A stretch of 64,000 nucleotides of DNA from Rhodoblastus acidophilus (GCF_900187365.1 NZ_FYDG01000001.1:124001-188000); one strand, 5' to 3'. Counted from the first letter of the stretch, positions 1 through 8,801 are shown. Notes: a model not told the origin generated them from the sequence alone. Translations and numbers: made by a program.

Positions 1-105
1 GGCGTCGTTATGGGCGGCGTGGACGCGCTTGTGAACGGGCGCTTTCGCCTCGGCGCCGACGCAGCACGCCAGCAAGACGGCCAGGATGACAAGCGTTTTC
101 CTCAT
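1..105 (-). CDS. Small secreted protein, C-terminus cut by the window edge
   Basis: Reading leftward from an ATG at 103-105 gives 35 codons with no stop before the edge. The protein opens with a typical export signal: MRKT, a hydrophobic core LVILAVLLACCVGA, then EAKAPVHKR. Two adjacent cysteines sit in the core, but there is no clean lipobox. An AGGGAG stretch about 10 bases upstream is a good ribosome site. The mature part visible is His/Lys/Ala rich. The function is unknown. It is divergent from the next small secreted gene on the other strand. Confidence 0.5.
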   Translation of the reverse strand, partial: MRKTLVILAVLLACCVGAEAKAPVHKRVHAAHNDA

Positions 106-272
106 GGGCGACGGCTCCCTTGGCGACGCCGCATTGTCGGGCCGAAAGCGCCGAGGATCAAGCGGGGGCGCGGCGAAAAAGCCGGGGAACTTTCGCCTGC
201 CGCCGGCGTTGCCGCCCGCAGGCCGGCCCCGACCGGCCGCACTCCCTCCAACATGACCCGAACGAGGCTCGC

Positions 273-530
273 ATGGCCGCACCCTTCACGACCTATGGCG
301 CGATGGCCGCCGCGATGGTGATCGCAGGCGCCGTTCAAACCCTCCCCGCCCAAGCCCAGACCGCCGCCCCGCCGCGCGACGACGTTGATCCGCCGACCGG
401 GACGATCACCGGCCCGCGTGGCGCCGCGCCCAGCGCCGAGCCGACCGATCGCGGCGGCGGCCCCGCCTTGAAACGATCGCAGGAGCGCCGGGAAGCTCCC
501 TCCAGCGGCGACCGCGACGATACCGATTGA
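273..530 (+). CDS. Small secreted proline-rich protein of unknown function
   Basis: This 85-residue protein starts at an ATG preceded by GAGG with good spacing, so I preferred it to an upstream in-frame start at 120. Residues 1-30 look like a signal peptide (MAAPFTTYGAMAAAMVIAG, then LPAQAQTA with an AxA-type cleavage site). The mature part is hydrophilic and disordered-looking, rich in Pro, Asp, Arg and Gly, and ends in an acidic tail. There is no recognisable domain. It converges with the PagL-like gene on the minus strand, 9 bases away. It is likely a periplasmic or envelope-associated small protein. Confidence 0.5.
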   Translation: MAAPFTTYGAMAAAMVIAGAVQTLPAQAQTAAPPRDDVDPPTGTITGPRGAAPSAEPTDRGGGPALKRSQERREAPSSGDRDDTD

Positions 531-539
531 GGGCGCGCC

Positions 540-1115
540 TCAGCCCGGAAACAGGCTCTCCAGCGGGAAACGGTAATAGATCGAGAGAATGTCCGCGCCC
601 GGATTCGGCTTGTGATAGACGTTGCGCGAGATATTGGCGTTGGAAATGTGGCTGATGGCGACGCCGAAACGCGAGCGGTCGGTGAATTCGTAGGACAGTT
701 CCAGCGACGTGCGGAACTCCAGCGGATAGTTCAGCCGTTTGCCGTCGCCCGGCAAGTAAAGGCCGGGCTCGAATTTCGGCGTGAAATGCAGCGGGCCGTA
801 ATTGACGTCATAGGCGACGCCGGCTCCCATCCAGGTCGATGCGCGCGTGGTGATTTCCACGCCCGCCGTCGGATGCAGACGTCCGTAGATTTCCGGCGTC
901 GGCAGGAAATTGTAGCCGCCCATGATTTCCAGCCGGCCGTCCATCGCCCGATAATGCGGCCGGTTGTAGTCCACCTTGAAAAAGGCGATGCGCGGGTCGA
1001 GGAAGGTTTCGTCGAACTGGCCGAGGCCGACGCCGATCAGGGTGGGGTCGCCCGCCAGGGCTGGCGACGCCGCAGCGAGCATGACGCCCGCCGCCAGAAT
1101 TTCGCGCAAACGCAT
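540..1115 (-). CDS. PagL-like acyloxyacyl hydrolase (lipid A 3-O-deacylase family)
   Basis: The protein has 191 residues and a clear signal peptide (MRLREILAAGVMLAAASPALA). The remainder is rich in short amphipathic beta strands and ends in SIYYRFPLESLFPG, as expected for a small outer-membrane barrel. The motif HISNAN near residue 156 matches the catalytic His-Ser pair of the PagL family (HxSNA). Members of the family remove the 3-O-linked acyl chain from lipid A in the outer membrane and alter surface charge and immune recognition. The length fits PagL-type proteins. The ribosome site is GGGGAGAGCAGGG. The family is a confident call; the substrate is inferred. Confidence 0.75.
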   Translation of the reverse strand: MRLREILAAGVMLAAASPALAGDPTLIGVGLGQFDETFLDPRIAFFKVDYNRPHYRAMDGRLEIMGGYNFLPTPEIYGRLHPTAGVEITTRASTWMGAGVAYDVNYGPLHFTPKFEPGLYLPGDGKRLNYPLEFRTSLELSYEFTDRSRFGVAISHISNANISRNVYHKPNPGADILSIYYRFPLESLFPG

Positions 1116-1246
1116 CCGCCCTGCTCTCCCCTTAAGCCCGCGCGAGAACGGCCGCGACTCGCACTAGGCCGGCGGGAGCTTAGTGGGCGACGCCCGCCCA
1201 GGCAATGACATTTGCGCCACAGGGCGCGGCAAAGGCGGCGGGCGCG

Positions 1247-1510
1247 TCAGCGATAACCGCCCTGATAACCGCCTTGAGCGCCGCCGCCCTGATAACCGCC
1301 GCCCTGCCGCATCTGCTGCAGGCGTTTCTGCTTGTAGTAATGGCGGGCGGCGATGCAGCCGGCGAGCGCGCCGGTCCAGGTGTGATGCACCGCATGGCCC
1401 GCGATGCCGCCGGCCACGGCGCCGCGGATGCAGCCCTTGGCTTCCGCCTGCCCGGCGAGACCGATGGAGCCGGCAAGCGAAATGACAGCGGCGGCGAAGA
1501 TTTTGTTCAT
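1247..1510 (-). CDS. Small glycine-zipper secreted protein
   Basis: The ATG at 1510 (MNKIFAAAVISLAGSIGLAG) begins a signal peptide ending near QAEA. The 87-residue product then carries a glycine-zipper-like hydrophobic stretch (GAVAGGIAGHAV and TGALAGCIAA). Its C-terminal tail repeats QGGGYQGG-type units. Short glycine-zipper envelope proteins are common in alphaproteobacteria and are thought to associate with the inner or outer membrane. I chose this start over an in-frame start at 1555 because the signal peptide begins exactly here and GGGG precedes it. Its specific role is unknown. Confidence 0.6.
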   Translation of the reverse strand: MNKIFAAAVISLAGSIGLAGQAEAKGCIRGAVAGGIAGHAVHHTWTGALAGCIAARHYYKQKRLQQMRQGGGYQGGGAQGGYQGGYR

Positions 1511-1595
1511 GCCAATCCCCGATGCGTTCGACGCGGCGATGACGCGCTTTCCCAATATAGGGCGCGGCCGCGCGTCGTCGCCATGCTCTTTATGA

Positions 1596-2819
1596 TTACG
1601 CCGGCTTCAACGCGCCCCGGCGCGCCAAGGCCACGACGACCAGGAAGCTCATCGACAGCAGCAGGGCGGACAGGCCATAGGCGAGGCCCGGCTGCTTGCC
1701 GCTGGCGATCTCGAAGGCCAGCAATTGCGTGAACGTGATCGGGCCGATCATGCCGGACACGCCGCGCAGCGACGACACCGCGCCCTGCAGGGTTCCCTGC
1801 TCGGACACGCCGACGAACCGGGTCGCCATCGACTGCATGGCGGGCGCGGCCAAACCCCACAGCGCGATCAGCGGGATCGAGGCGATGAACGCCCAGCCGA
1901 CGGGCGCCACCGCGAAGCCGACGAAGCCGGCGACGCCGAACAACAGGCCCGCCACCGCCGACGGCGTTTCGCCAAAGCGCTTGACCGTCTGCCGCACCAG
2001 ACCGCCGGCGACGATGGTCTGGGTGACGCCGACCGCCGCCAGGGCGAGGCCGGTTTCGGTCGGCGTCCAGTGATAGCGGAAGTCCGTGTAGATCACGAAC
2101 AGGCAGGGCAGCGATTCATGCGCCAGCAGCGACAGGAAGATGGCGGAGACGATCAGCGCCAGCCCCGGTTCGCGCGAGATAAATTTGAGCGATCCCAGGA
2201 CGTTGGCGCTGCGCCAGACGAATTTGGGCGTGCGGTTTTCCGGCGCCAGCGATTCCGGCAGCACGAAGAACCCGTAAACGGCGTTGGCGAAGCTGAAGGC
2301 CGCCGCGCCCCAGAACGGCAGGCGCAAGTCGATTTCGCCGAGCCAGCCGCCGATGGCCGGGCCAAGCACGAATCCGACGCCGAAAACCGCGCCGAGCAGT
2401 CCGAATTTGGCGGCGCGCTTCTCCGGCGGGGTGATGTCGGCGATATAGGCCTGCGCGGTGGAGAAACTGGCCGCGGCGGCGCCCGAGGCGAGACGGCCGA
2501 TGAACAGCCATGTCAGGCTCGGCGCCAGCGCCATCACCAGATAATCGACGCCAAGGCCGACGTTGGACAGCAGCACCACCGGGCGGCGGCCGAACCGGTC
2601 GGACAAGGCCCCGAGCACCGGCTGGAACATGAACTGCATCATCGCCCAGGCGATGCCGAAATAGCCGACCCAGCGTGAAGCGGCGGAAAAGTCGCCGTCA
2701 CGGAACGAAACAATCAGTTTGGGAAGTACCGGGACGATGATGCCAAGCGCAACCACGTCCAACGCGGCCGTGATGAAGATGAATATGAACGCCGCCTTGC
2801 CCGGTTTGTAAGACTGCAT
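1596..2819 (-). CDS. TetA-type major facilitator superfamily efflux transporter
   Basis: This 407-residue protein has about 12 hydrophobic segments spread over its whole length. The MFS motif A between helices 2 and 3 is visible as GALSDRFGRRPV, and motif C-like GAVFGVGFVLGPAIGG lies in helix 5, typical of drug:H+ antiporters of the Tet/TCR group. The family exports tetracycline-like or other small hydrophobic compounds in exchange for protons. The substrate here cannot be read from sequence. The ATG at 2819 follows GGGGAGGCG at good spacing; a TTG two codons upstream is less likely. No TetR-type regulator is adjacent. Confidence 0.8.
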   Translation of the reverse strand: MQSYKPGKAAFIFIFITAALDVVALGIIVPVLPKLIVSFRDGDFSAASRWVGYFGIAWAMMQFMFQPVLGALSDRFGRRPVVLLSNVGLGVDYLVMALAPSLTWLFIGRLASGAAAASFSTAQAYIADITPPEKRAAKFGLLGAVFGVGFVLGPAIGGWLGEIDLRLPFWGAAAFSFANAVYGFFVLPESLAPENRTPKFVWRSANVLGSLKFISREPGLALIVSAIFLSLLAHESLPCLFVIYTDFRYHWTPTETGLALAAVGVTQTIVAGGLVRQTVKRFGETPSAVAGLLFGVAGFVGFAVAPVGWAFIASIPLIALWGLAAPAMQSMATRFVGVSEQGTLQGAVSSLRGVSGMIGPITFTQLLAFEIASGKQPGLAYGLSALLLSMSFLVVVALARRGALKPA

Positions 2820-2983
2820 CGTCAACGCCTCCCCAATTCTGATCCTCTAACGCGTCGTTGACGCTCGATGCAAATGAAATCTGCCGACGCCCGCGCTTCG
2901 CGGGCGCGGAACAAGCGCGCTGAAATTGGCGTTTTCCAGGCAAGTGGCGGCGCGATGGCCCTCCGGGGCCGCTGGAGGCCTCG

Positions 2984-3484
2984 ATGACGACGATCCCGAC
3001 CCGCGCGCTTGGCGCGATGCTGCTCGCACACCAGCTCATATTGACGCAGGGGTCGGCGGCGGCGCCGCGGCGGGCGGAAGCGCCCTCGGGCGAAGCCGCC
3101 ACCGCCGCCGACCGCGAGAAAAGCGCGCTCGAAACCATGTGCGGGACGCCGCCCGATCCGCAGGCCGACGCGCGCGACCAGGGCTATATGGACCTGCTCG
3201 GCTCAACCCTGCTGCTCGGCGACGATCAGCGCGACAAACTCAAAGACTATCACGACGCGCAGGCCCAGGCGCTGGGCGACGCGCGCGCCCGGCTGTGCGA
3301 GCGCAGGCCCGACCCGGCCAACCTGCCCGGCGCCCTCGATTTCCGCAGGGCGGTGCTGCAAAGCCAGCTCGACGCGATGAACGCGGTCAATCCGAAATTG
3401 CTCGATTTTTACAACAGCCTCAATTCCGCGCAAAAAGCCCGGTTCGACGCCATCAGATCCCGTTTCGGCCAGGCGGCGCGGTGA
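2984..3484 (+). CDS. LTXXQ/Spy-like periplasmic protein
   Basis: The 166-residue product starts with an export signal (MTTIPTRALGAMLLAHQLILTQGSAAA). The rest is a charged, mainly helical protein. The segment FYNSLNSAQKARFDAI near the C-terminus is a variant of the LTxxQ motif of the Spy/CpxP superfamily, whose members are periplasmic chaperones or metal-stress sensors. An ideal GGAGG lies just upstream of the start. A second secreted gene begins 14 bases downstream, so they probably form an operon. Assignment to the LTXXQ family is likely; chaperone activity is inferred. Confidence 0.6.
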   Translation: MTTIPTRALGAMLLAHQLILTQGSAAAPRRAEAPSGEAATAADREKSALETMCGTPPDPQADARDQGYMDLLGSTLLLGDDQRDKLKDYHDAQAQALGDARARLCERRPDPANLPGALDFRRAVLQSQLDAMNAVNPKLLDFYNSLNSAQKARFDAIRSRFGQAAR

Positions 3485-3498
3485 AGCCGGGAGGAGCC

Positions 3499-3891
3499 AT
3501 GTTCAGGTTCGTCAACACGCTTGCGGCCGCAACCGTCCTCGCCGCCCCGCTTTTCTTCCCCTTGGCCGCGCCTGCGGAGGCCGGACCGATCAATCCGCCC
3601 CGGCCGGCGTTCGCGCCGTCCTTCGCCGCCGAGCCCGCGCGCTTGCGCCACAACCGGCGCGATCACCGCCGCGCCCATCGCGCCGCCCGCCGCCACGCCG
3701 CCGCCGATCCCGGCGCCAGCCTGTTCTGGCCGCTCGGCGGCGCCTGTCCGTTCGGCGCTTGCCTCGCGACCGTCGATCCCGGCTGCGTCCTGTACGGCTG
3801 CGCCGCCGGCTGGCGACTCGGCCCGTTCGCCTGGGGGCTTTACGGCTATGGCGCCGCCGACCCGCTCCGCATTTACGGGCGCGGCGGCTAA
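3499..3891 (+). CDS. Secreted His/Arg-rich, Gly-Tyr tailed protein
   Basis: The ATG at 3499 is preceded by GGGAGGAG. The 130-residue product has a clear signal peptide (FVNTLAAATVLAAPLFFPLA, cleavage after APAEA). A basic His/Arg-rich middle follows (RHNRRDHRRAHRAARRH). The C-terminal half is rich in Gly, Trp and Tyr, with four spaced cysteines that could form disulfides. I recognise no family. It shares its final 4 bases with the end of the convergent porin gene. It is probably cotranscribed with the LTXXQ-like gene before it and located in the envelope. Confidence 0.55.
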   Translation: MFRFVNTLAAATVLAAPLFFPLAAPAEAGPINPPRPAFAPSFAAEPARLRHNRRDHRRAHRAARRHAAADPGASLFWPLGGACPFGACLATVDPGCVLYGCAAGWRLGPFAWGLYGYGAADPLRIYGRGG

Positions 3892-5324
3892 AACTTCAAC
3901 CGGGCGAACAGCACGCCATAGCTCATGTTCTTGCCGCCTGCGCTGGTGAGCGCCGGCCCGGCCTGAAACTGGGCGAAAATCGCCCCGAGCTGCAGGAATT
4001 GATTGACCTGCCAGCGCGTGTCGATGGAAAATTCCGAGCCGATGCGCGCGCCGGTCGCCTTGCTGGTGTTGGGGAGCGCCGAAAAACCGGAGCCGTAAAG
4101 CCCGTCGCGGGTCGAGGCGCGCCACAGCATGTCGTAGCCGATATAGACGTCGACGCCCTTGGTGGGTTCGACCCGCAGGATCGGCCTGATGTCGCGGACG
4201 TTGGCGGGAACCAGAACCGCCGTTTCCGCAAAGTACGGCAGGCGCGGATACATCGGATTGAACGTGCCGATCGTGCTCTTGTTGGCGGAATTATCGCCGG
4301 AGGCGTCGTTGGCGGAAAAGCCGATGCGCGGCTTGCCCGGCAGGTCGGCGAATGTGTAGCCGGCCAGCGCCGCCAGCAGATGCGCCTTGACGTCATAGGT
4401 TTTGGCCCCCGTGACGAACTGGCCGGTCTGCCAAGCTCCTTCCAGGTTCCAGTCGAAGCCGCCGGCCTTGCCGAACAGCCGCGCGCCCATCGTATCGGCG
4501 GTTTCCGAGCCGGACATGCCGCGCAGTTTGATGTTGTGGTTGTCGTAGGCGAGATAATAAAGGTCGGCCTTGACCGGGCCGAGCGCCGGCGTGGTGGCGT
4601 AAACGCCCGACAGCCGCTGGTTGCGGTTGGTGGCGTCATCCCAGGCGTAGGGCGAATTGTTGACCGGCTGCAATTGCAGGAAGTCGATGCTGGCGTCGCC
4701 GATCCGCTCGGTGATGCGCCAGCCGTCGAAATCGCGGTGGACATTGGGGCCTTCGCGCAGGGCGACCAGACGCTGGAAGCCGAGCGACACCTCCTGGCGG
4801 CCGTAACGCACATTCGGCTTGTCGCCAAACGGCGAGGGCGGCGAAAAATCGACGAACCGCTCGAACAGCTCGGCGCGGTCGGTATCCGTGGTCGAATTGG
4901 CGCCGCGATGCGAGAAGATGCGGTCGTCGCCGAATTTGACGAAGCCGCGCAGCCAGTCGGTTGCGTGAAGATCGGCAGTGACCTCCAGGCGCTGCAGCAT
5001 GTAGCCGCTGCCGGGCGCGACCTTGCCGAGGCCGTAATTGATGTTCCCGTAGCCCTCCCAGCGCTCGCGGACCTCGCCGCCGAGGGTCAGGTAAGCGGGG
5101 CCGGCCATCGACGTTCCCAGCGGAATATATTTGAACCGCTCCCACAGATCGGGACTGGCCTTGCCTGCGAGAAAGGCGAAATCGTCGTCGTGGCGCACGA
5201 AATGAAACGGCGGATCGAACTGCGGCGGGCTTTCCGCCCGGGCCTGCTCCGCCAGAGCGAGCCCCGTAAGAGCCAAAACGCCGGCCGCGACGCGCGAAAC
5301 GCGCGCAAAACGATAAAATTGCAT
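3888..5324 (-). CDS. Alginate-export-family outer-membrane porin
   Basis: The product has 478 residues with a signal peptide (VAAGVLALTGLALAEQARAE). It consists of repeated amphipathic beta strands and ends in a C-terminal phenylalanine (GVLFARLKF), typical of outer-membrane barrels. The phrase LTLGGEVRERWEGYGN and the following layout match the Alginate_exp (AlgE-like) porin family. Members transport anionic or other solutes across the outer membrane; many in this family have no link to alginate. GGGGGGAA precedes the ATG. A perfect FNR/FixK-type box lies 72-85 bases upstream of the start, so control by oxygen level is plausible. Confidence 0.75.
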   Translation of the reverse strand: MQFYRFARVSRVAAGVLALTGLALAEQARAESPPQFDPPFHFVRHDDDFAFLAGKASPDLWERFKYIPLGTSMAGPAYLTLGGEVRERWEGYGNINYGLGKVAPGSGYMLQRLEVTADLHATDWLRGFVKFGDDRIFSHRGANSTTDTDRAELFERFVDFSPPSPFGDKPNVRYGRQEVSLGFQRLVALREGPNVHRDFDGWRITERIGDASIDFLQLQPVNNSPYAWDDATNRNQRLSGVYATTPALGPVKADLYYLAYDNHNIKLRGMSGSETADTMGARLFGKAGGFDWNLEGAWQTGQFVTGAKTYDVKAHLLAALAGYTFADLPGKPRIGFSANDASGDNSANKSTIGTFNPMYPRLPYFAETAVLVPANVRDIRPILRVEPTKGVDVYIGYDMLWRASTRDGLYGSGFSALPNTSKATGARIGSEFSIDTRWQVNQFLQLGAIFAQFQAGPALTSAGGKNMSYGVLFARLKF

Positions 5325-5395
5325 TGCATTCCCCCCGCGCCTTATGGTCCGGCGCTTAAGCTTCAGCAGCTAACATGGAGGTTTCCCAACGGCTC

Positions 5396-5409
5396 TTGAT
5401 TTCAATCAA
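5396..5409. promoter_or_regulatory. FNR/FixK-type binding box
   Basis: The site is TTGAT-TTCA-ATCAA, a perfect match to the FNR/FixK consensus TTGAT-N4-ATCAA. It lies in the 427-base gap between the minus-strand porin (start 5324) and parE (start 5752), at the right distance to activate the porin promoter. A near-identical site occurs at 60442. I see no other strong element in the gap. Confidence 0.65.
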
Positions 5410-5751
5410 GGGAGAGCGAGGGAGATCTCAGATCCTTGTAAGAAATTTGTAGAAAGATGGGGTCGCGCCTGCGGGCGCGGCGAATCCATCGCAAATCCTC
5501 GCGGCGCGAACGCCGGTTTTATGCGGCGCACGCGCAGGAGCTTCATCGGCGCGTCGCATAAAACAGCTCTGAATTGCTTCGCTAAACGCGCGACGCCCGC
5601 CGAACAACCGACGGTCACGAGCATCTCGACTGGCGGAAGGCGGGTTGAAGCGCGGAGAAATATCATCTCCGATATTCCGTTTTCGTTCTGTTCCCTTCAG
5701 CGCCGCTTTTTGCTAGTACGAGCCGCGACAGACATTTCGAATCGGATTCAG

Positions 5752-7794
5752 ATGGCGGGCGATAACGATCTTTTCGGCAATTCCGCGCGGGCGAAAAAAG
5801 AGCCGGCCGAAGCGAGGAAGACGGCGAAAGCCGCCCCTCCGCCCGGAGAAGAGGGCTATACCGCCGCCTCGATCGAGGTTTTGGAGGGGCTGGAGCCGGT
5901 GCGCCGCCGCCCCGGCATGTATATCGGCGGCACCGACGAAGCCGCGCTGCACCATCTGTTCGCCGAAGTGCTCGACAATTCGATGGATGAGGCGGTGGCC
6001 GGCTACGCCAGCCGCATAGAGGTGCAGGTCGACGCCGACGGGTTCCTGAGCGTCAGCGATAATGGGCGCGGCATTCCCGTCGATCCCCACCCGAAATTCC
6101 CGAAAAAGTCGGCGCTGGAAGTAATCATGTGCACGCTGCACGCCGGCGGCAAGTTCGATTCCGGGGCCTATCAGACCTCCGGCGGCCTGCACGGCGTCGG
6201 CGTCTCCGTGGTCAACGCTCTGTCCGAGCGGCTGGAAGTGGAAGTAGCCCGCGCGCAGACGTTGTATCGGCAGGTTTTCGAGCGCGGCCATCCCGTGAGC
6301 AAGCTGGAGACGGTCGGCCGCGTGACCAACCGGCGCGGCACCAAGGTGCGGTTCCGGCCAGATCCGCAGATTTTCAAGGACGTGTGCAAGTTCAGCCCGG
6401 CGCGGCTGTTCAAGATGGCGCGGGCCAAGGCGTATCTGTTCGGCGGCGTCGAAATCCGCTGGAAATGCGCGCCCGAACTGCTCGACCCCGCCGGCAAGAC
6501 GCCGCCCGAGGCCGTGTTCCACTTCCCCGGCGGCCTCAAGGACTATCTGGCCGCCGATATCGAGGGCAAGACGCAGGTCACGGAGTCGTTTTTCGTCGGG
6601 CGCATCGACAAGGAGGAGCGCCACGGCTCGCTGGAATGGGCGGTGGCCTGGCTGGCGCAGGACGACGGTTTCGTTCATTCCTATTGCAACACCATTCCGA
6701 CGCCCGACGGCGGCACGCACGAAAGCGGGTTGCGCCTCGCGTTGTTGCGGGCGCTCAAAGAGCATGCGGAGCGCATCGGCCAGGGCAAGCGCGCCGGCGC
6801 GATCACCGCCGACGACCTGATGGCCGGCTGCGCCGCGATGATCTCGATCTTTATCCGCGAGCCGGAATTTCAGGGCCAGAACAAGAGCCGGCTGATGACG
6901 GTGGAGGCCTCGCGCATTGTCGAGACCACGCTGCGCGACGCTTTCGATCATTGGCTGGCCGCCTCCCCCGCGCAGGCGAAAAACCTGCTGGACTGGGCGA
7001 TCGAGCGCGCCGAGGAGCGGTTGCGCCGCCGGGCGGAAAAGGATGTGGCGCGCAAAAGCGCGACGCGAAAACTGCGCTTGCCGGGCAAGCTGGCCGATTG
7101 CACCAACAGCGCGGCGGAAGGCTCGGAACTGTTCATCGTCGAGGGCGACTCGGCGGGCGGTTCGGCCAAACAGGCGCGCGACCGCGCCAGCCAGGCGGTG
7201 CTGCCGCTGCGCGGCAAGATCCTGAACGTCGCCAGCGCCACCCGCGACAAAATGGTCGCCAACCAGCAGATCGGCGATCTGATCCAGGCGCTCGGCGTCG
7301 GCGTGGGGTCGCATTATCGCGCCGAAGATCTGCGCTATGACAAGATCATTGTGATGACCGACGCCGACGTCGACGGCGCCCATATCGCTTCGCTGCTCAT
7401 CACCTTTTTCTATCGGCAAATGCCCAAGCTGATCGAGCACGGCCATCTCTATCTGGCGGTGCCTCCGCTCTACAAGTTGACGCAAGGCGCCAAGACCATG
7501 TACGCCCGCGACGACGCGCACCGCGACCAATTGCTGAAAAAAGAGTTTTCGGGGCGCGGCAAGGTGGAGATCAGCCGTTTCAAGGGGCTGGGCGAAATGA
7601 TGCCGCAGCAGTTGCGCGACACCACCATGGCCGTGGGCAAGCGCACGCTTCTCCAGGTGGCCATTGTCGAGGCGGATCGTGAGGGGACGGCGGATTCGGT
7701 CGAGCGGCTGATGGGAACCAAGCCGGAAGCGCGTTTCGCCTTCCTGCAGGAGCGCGCCGCCTTCGCGGCCGAAGCCGATCTGGTCGATCTTTGA
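5752..7794 (+). CDS. parE: DNA topoisomerase IV subunit B
   Basis: ParE is the ATPase half of topoisomerase IV, which decatenates daughter chromosomes with ParC. The 680-residue protein shows the GHKL ATP site (EVLDNSMDEAV, SDNGRGIPVD, GGLHGVGVSVVNALS) in the first 200 residues. The TOPRIM metal motifs follow (FIVEGDSAGG near residue 462 and DADVDGAHI near 540), then the C-terminal RFKGLGEM segment. The short ParE-like length and sequence favour ParE over GyrB. The reading frame is open upstream to 5521, but ATG 5752 (MAGDNDLFGNS) gives the usual length. No parC is nearby. Confidence 0.92.
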   Translation: MAGDNDLFGNSARAKKEPAEARKTAKAAPPPGEEGYTAASIEVLEGLEPVRRRPGMYIGGTDEAALHHLFAEVLDNSMDEAVAGYASRIEVQVDADGFLSVSDNGRGIPVDPHPKFPKKSALEVIMCTLHAGGKFDSGAYQTSGGLHGVGVSVVNALSERLEVEVARAQTLYRQVFERGHPVSKLETVGRVTNRRGTKVRFRPDPQIFKDVCKFSPARLFKMARAKAYLFGGVEIRWKCAPELLDPAGKTPPEAVFHFPGGLKDYLAADIEGKTQVTESFFVGRIDKEERHGSLEWAVAWLAQDDGFVHSYCNTIPTPDGGTHESGLRLALLRALKEHAERIGQGKRAGAITADDLMAGCAAMISIFIREPEFQGQNKSRLMTVEASRIVETTLRDAFDHWLAASPAQAKNLLDWAIERAEERLRRRAEKDVARKSATRKLRLPGKLADCTNSAAEGSELFIVEGDSAGGSAKQARDRASQAVLPLRGKILNVASATRDKMVANQQIGDLIQALGVGVGSHYRAEDLRYDKIIVMTDADVDGAHIASLLITFFYRQMPKLIEHGHLYLAVPPLYKLTQGAKTMYARDDAHRDQLLKKEFSGRGKVEISRFKGLGEMMPQQLRDTTMAVGKRTLLQVAIVEADREGTADSVERLMGTKPEARFAFLQERAAFAAEADLVDL

Positions 7795-7836
7795 ACAAGG
7801 TTCCGGTTTAAATCACGCAAGGAAATGGAGGCGCTT

Positions 7837-8376
7837 ATGGAACAAGCAGAAATCAAGACTTATACGAAGCCGCAGATCGGCTTGCATAATCTCATGGCTC
7901 TGTTGATCATTGGCCTGTATCTGTTCGGCTTGGCGCTGGAGTCGTTCGACAAGAGCGTGCGTCCGGATTACATCAACATCCACAAGCTCGGCGGCCTCGC
8001 GATCATTGCTCTGCTGGCGATCCGGTTTGTGTCGCGCCTGATCACCCCGCCCCCGGCCATGCCGGCCACGATGGGACCGCTGTTCGTCAAGCTGGCCCAT
8101 CTCGGACATTATGCGCTGTACCTGCTGATGGCGGTCGTTCCGCTGAGCGGCGTGTTCATGTCGCTCTACGCCGGCCGCGGCCTCAACCTCTATTTCATGC
8201 AGGTGGCCTCGCCGCTCGTCGAGAACAAGCCGCTGGCGCACACGCTGCACGAAGTCCACGAGGTCGGCGCCAATCTGCTGGCGGCGCTCGTCGTCGGCCA
8301 TGTGCTGTTCGCGCTGTACCACCAGTTCGTGCTGAAGGACAATCTGCTCTATCGCCTCAGCCCGCGCGGCAAGTGA
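7837..8376 (+). CDS. Cytochrome b561 family protein
   Basis: The protein has 179 residues, four membrane segments and conserved histidines inside or at the ends of them (GLHNLM, NIHKLGG, LGHYAL, HEVHEVG), as needed to bind two b-type haems. The family moves electrons from quinol or other donors across the inner membrane, for example to periplasmic superoxide or cytochromes. I chose ATG 7837 over ATG 7825 because GGAGG sits five bases before it. It follows parE by about 40 bases and may share its transcript. A hairpin terminator follows directly. Confidence 0.82.
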   Translation: MEQAEIKTYTKPQIGLHNLMALLIIGLYLFGLALESFDKSVRPDYINIHKLGGLAIIALLAIRFVSRLITPPPAMPATMGPLFVKLAHLGHYALYLLMAVVPLSGVFMSLYAGRGLNLYFMQVASPLVENKPLAHTLHEVHEVGANLLAALVVGHVLFALYHQFVLKDNLLYRLSPRGK

Positions 8377-8381
8377 CGCTC

Positions 8382-8433
8382 CAGCGCGTTTGGCGGACCT
8401 CCATTCGCCGAACGCGCTGTAACTTTTTGTTTT
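8382..8433 (+). terminator. Rho-independent terminator after cytochrome b561
   Basis: The arms CAGCGCGTTTGGCG (8382 onward) and CGCCGAACGCGCTG (to 8419) pair with one mismatch-type position around a short loop. They are followed by AACTTTTTGTTTT. It begins six bases after the stop codon of the cytochrome gene. Confidence 0.75.
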
Positions 8434-8501
8434 GGCGCGTATTCTTTCCGAAAGCCGCGCACACTTTTCGGGAATATGCGCTAGAGTAAGCCTCGCTTAA
8501 C

Positions 8502-8544
8502 CATCGGGGGGCATTCTGACGACAGATTCAGGAGCCCCCCGATG
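8502..8544 (+). promoter_or_regulatory. Perfect hairpin enclosing the start codon of the next gene
   Basis: CATCGGGGGGC (8502-8512) and GCCCCCCGATG (8534-8544) are perfect 11-base inverted arms around a 21-base loop. The second arm contains the ATG start (8542-8544), and the AGGAG ribosome site (8530-8534) sits at the loop-stem edge. If transcription starts upstream of 8502, the mRNA would fold over its own start codon. This suggests translational control, but no experiment supports it here. Confidence 0.6.
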
Positions 8545-8784
8545 TCACCCCAATCCGAAGATCCGGACTCCCGCAAGGCGTCGTTCTTTGACAAGATCGC
8601 GCTGTTCAGCGCCGTGGTTTCTCTGCTCTGCGTGCTCGGCGCCCATCTGATCGACCGCATGTCCAAGGACGGCACGCTGGCGGCGCTGGCCGGACAGCGC
8701 GCGGCGCCAGGCGTGGATTATTCGGCCACGGCGTCGATCCACAAACCGGGCGCCGCCACGCTCAATCCTTGCGGCGATCGGTAA
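8542..8784 (+). CDS. Small single-pass membrane protein of unknown function
   Basis: This 80-residue protein has a charged N-terminus (MSPQSEDPDSRKASFFDK), one hydrophobic segment (IALFSAVVSLLCVLGAHLI, residues about 19-37) and a short polar C-terminus. AGGAG is correctly spaced before the ATG. The start codon lies in the right arm of a perfect 11-bp inverted repeat. I recognise no family. A minus-strand open frame overlaps it but lacks a ribosome site. The single membrane span suggests an inner-membrane small protein, possibly stress related. Confidence 0.55.
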   Translation: MSPQSEDPDSRKASFFDKIALFSAVVSLLCVLGAHLIDRMSKDGTLAALAGQRAAPGVDYSATASIHKPGAATLNPCGDR

Positions 8785-8801
8785 TAGACTAGAGATAATC
8801 G

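Noticed and set aside
5406-5666. A minus-strand frame upstream of parE
   Set aside because: No domain and no good start; it occupies the regulatory gap with the FNR/FixK box.
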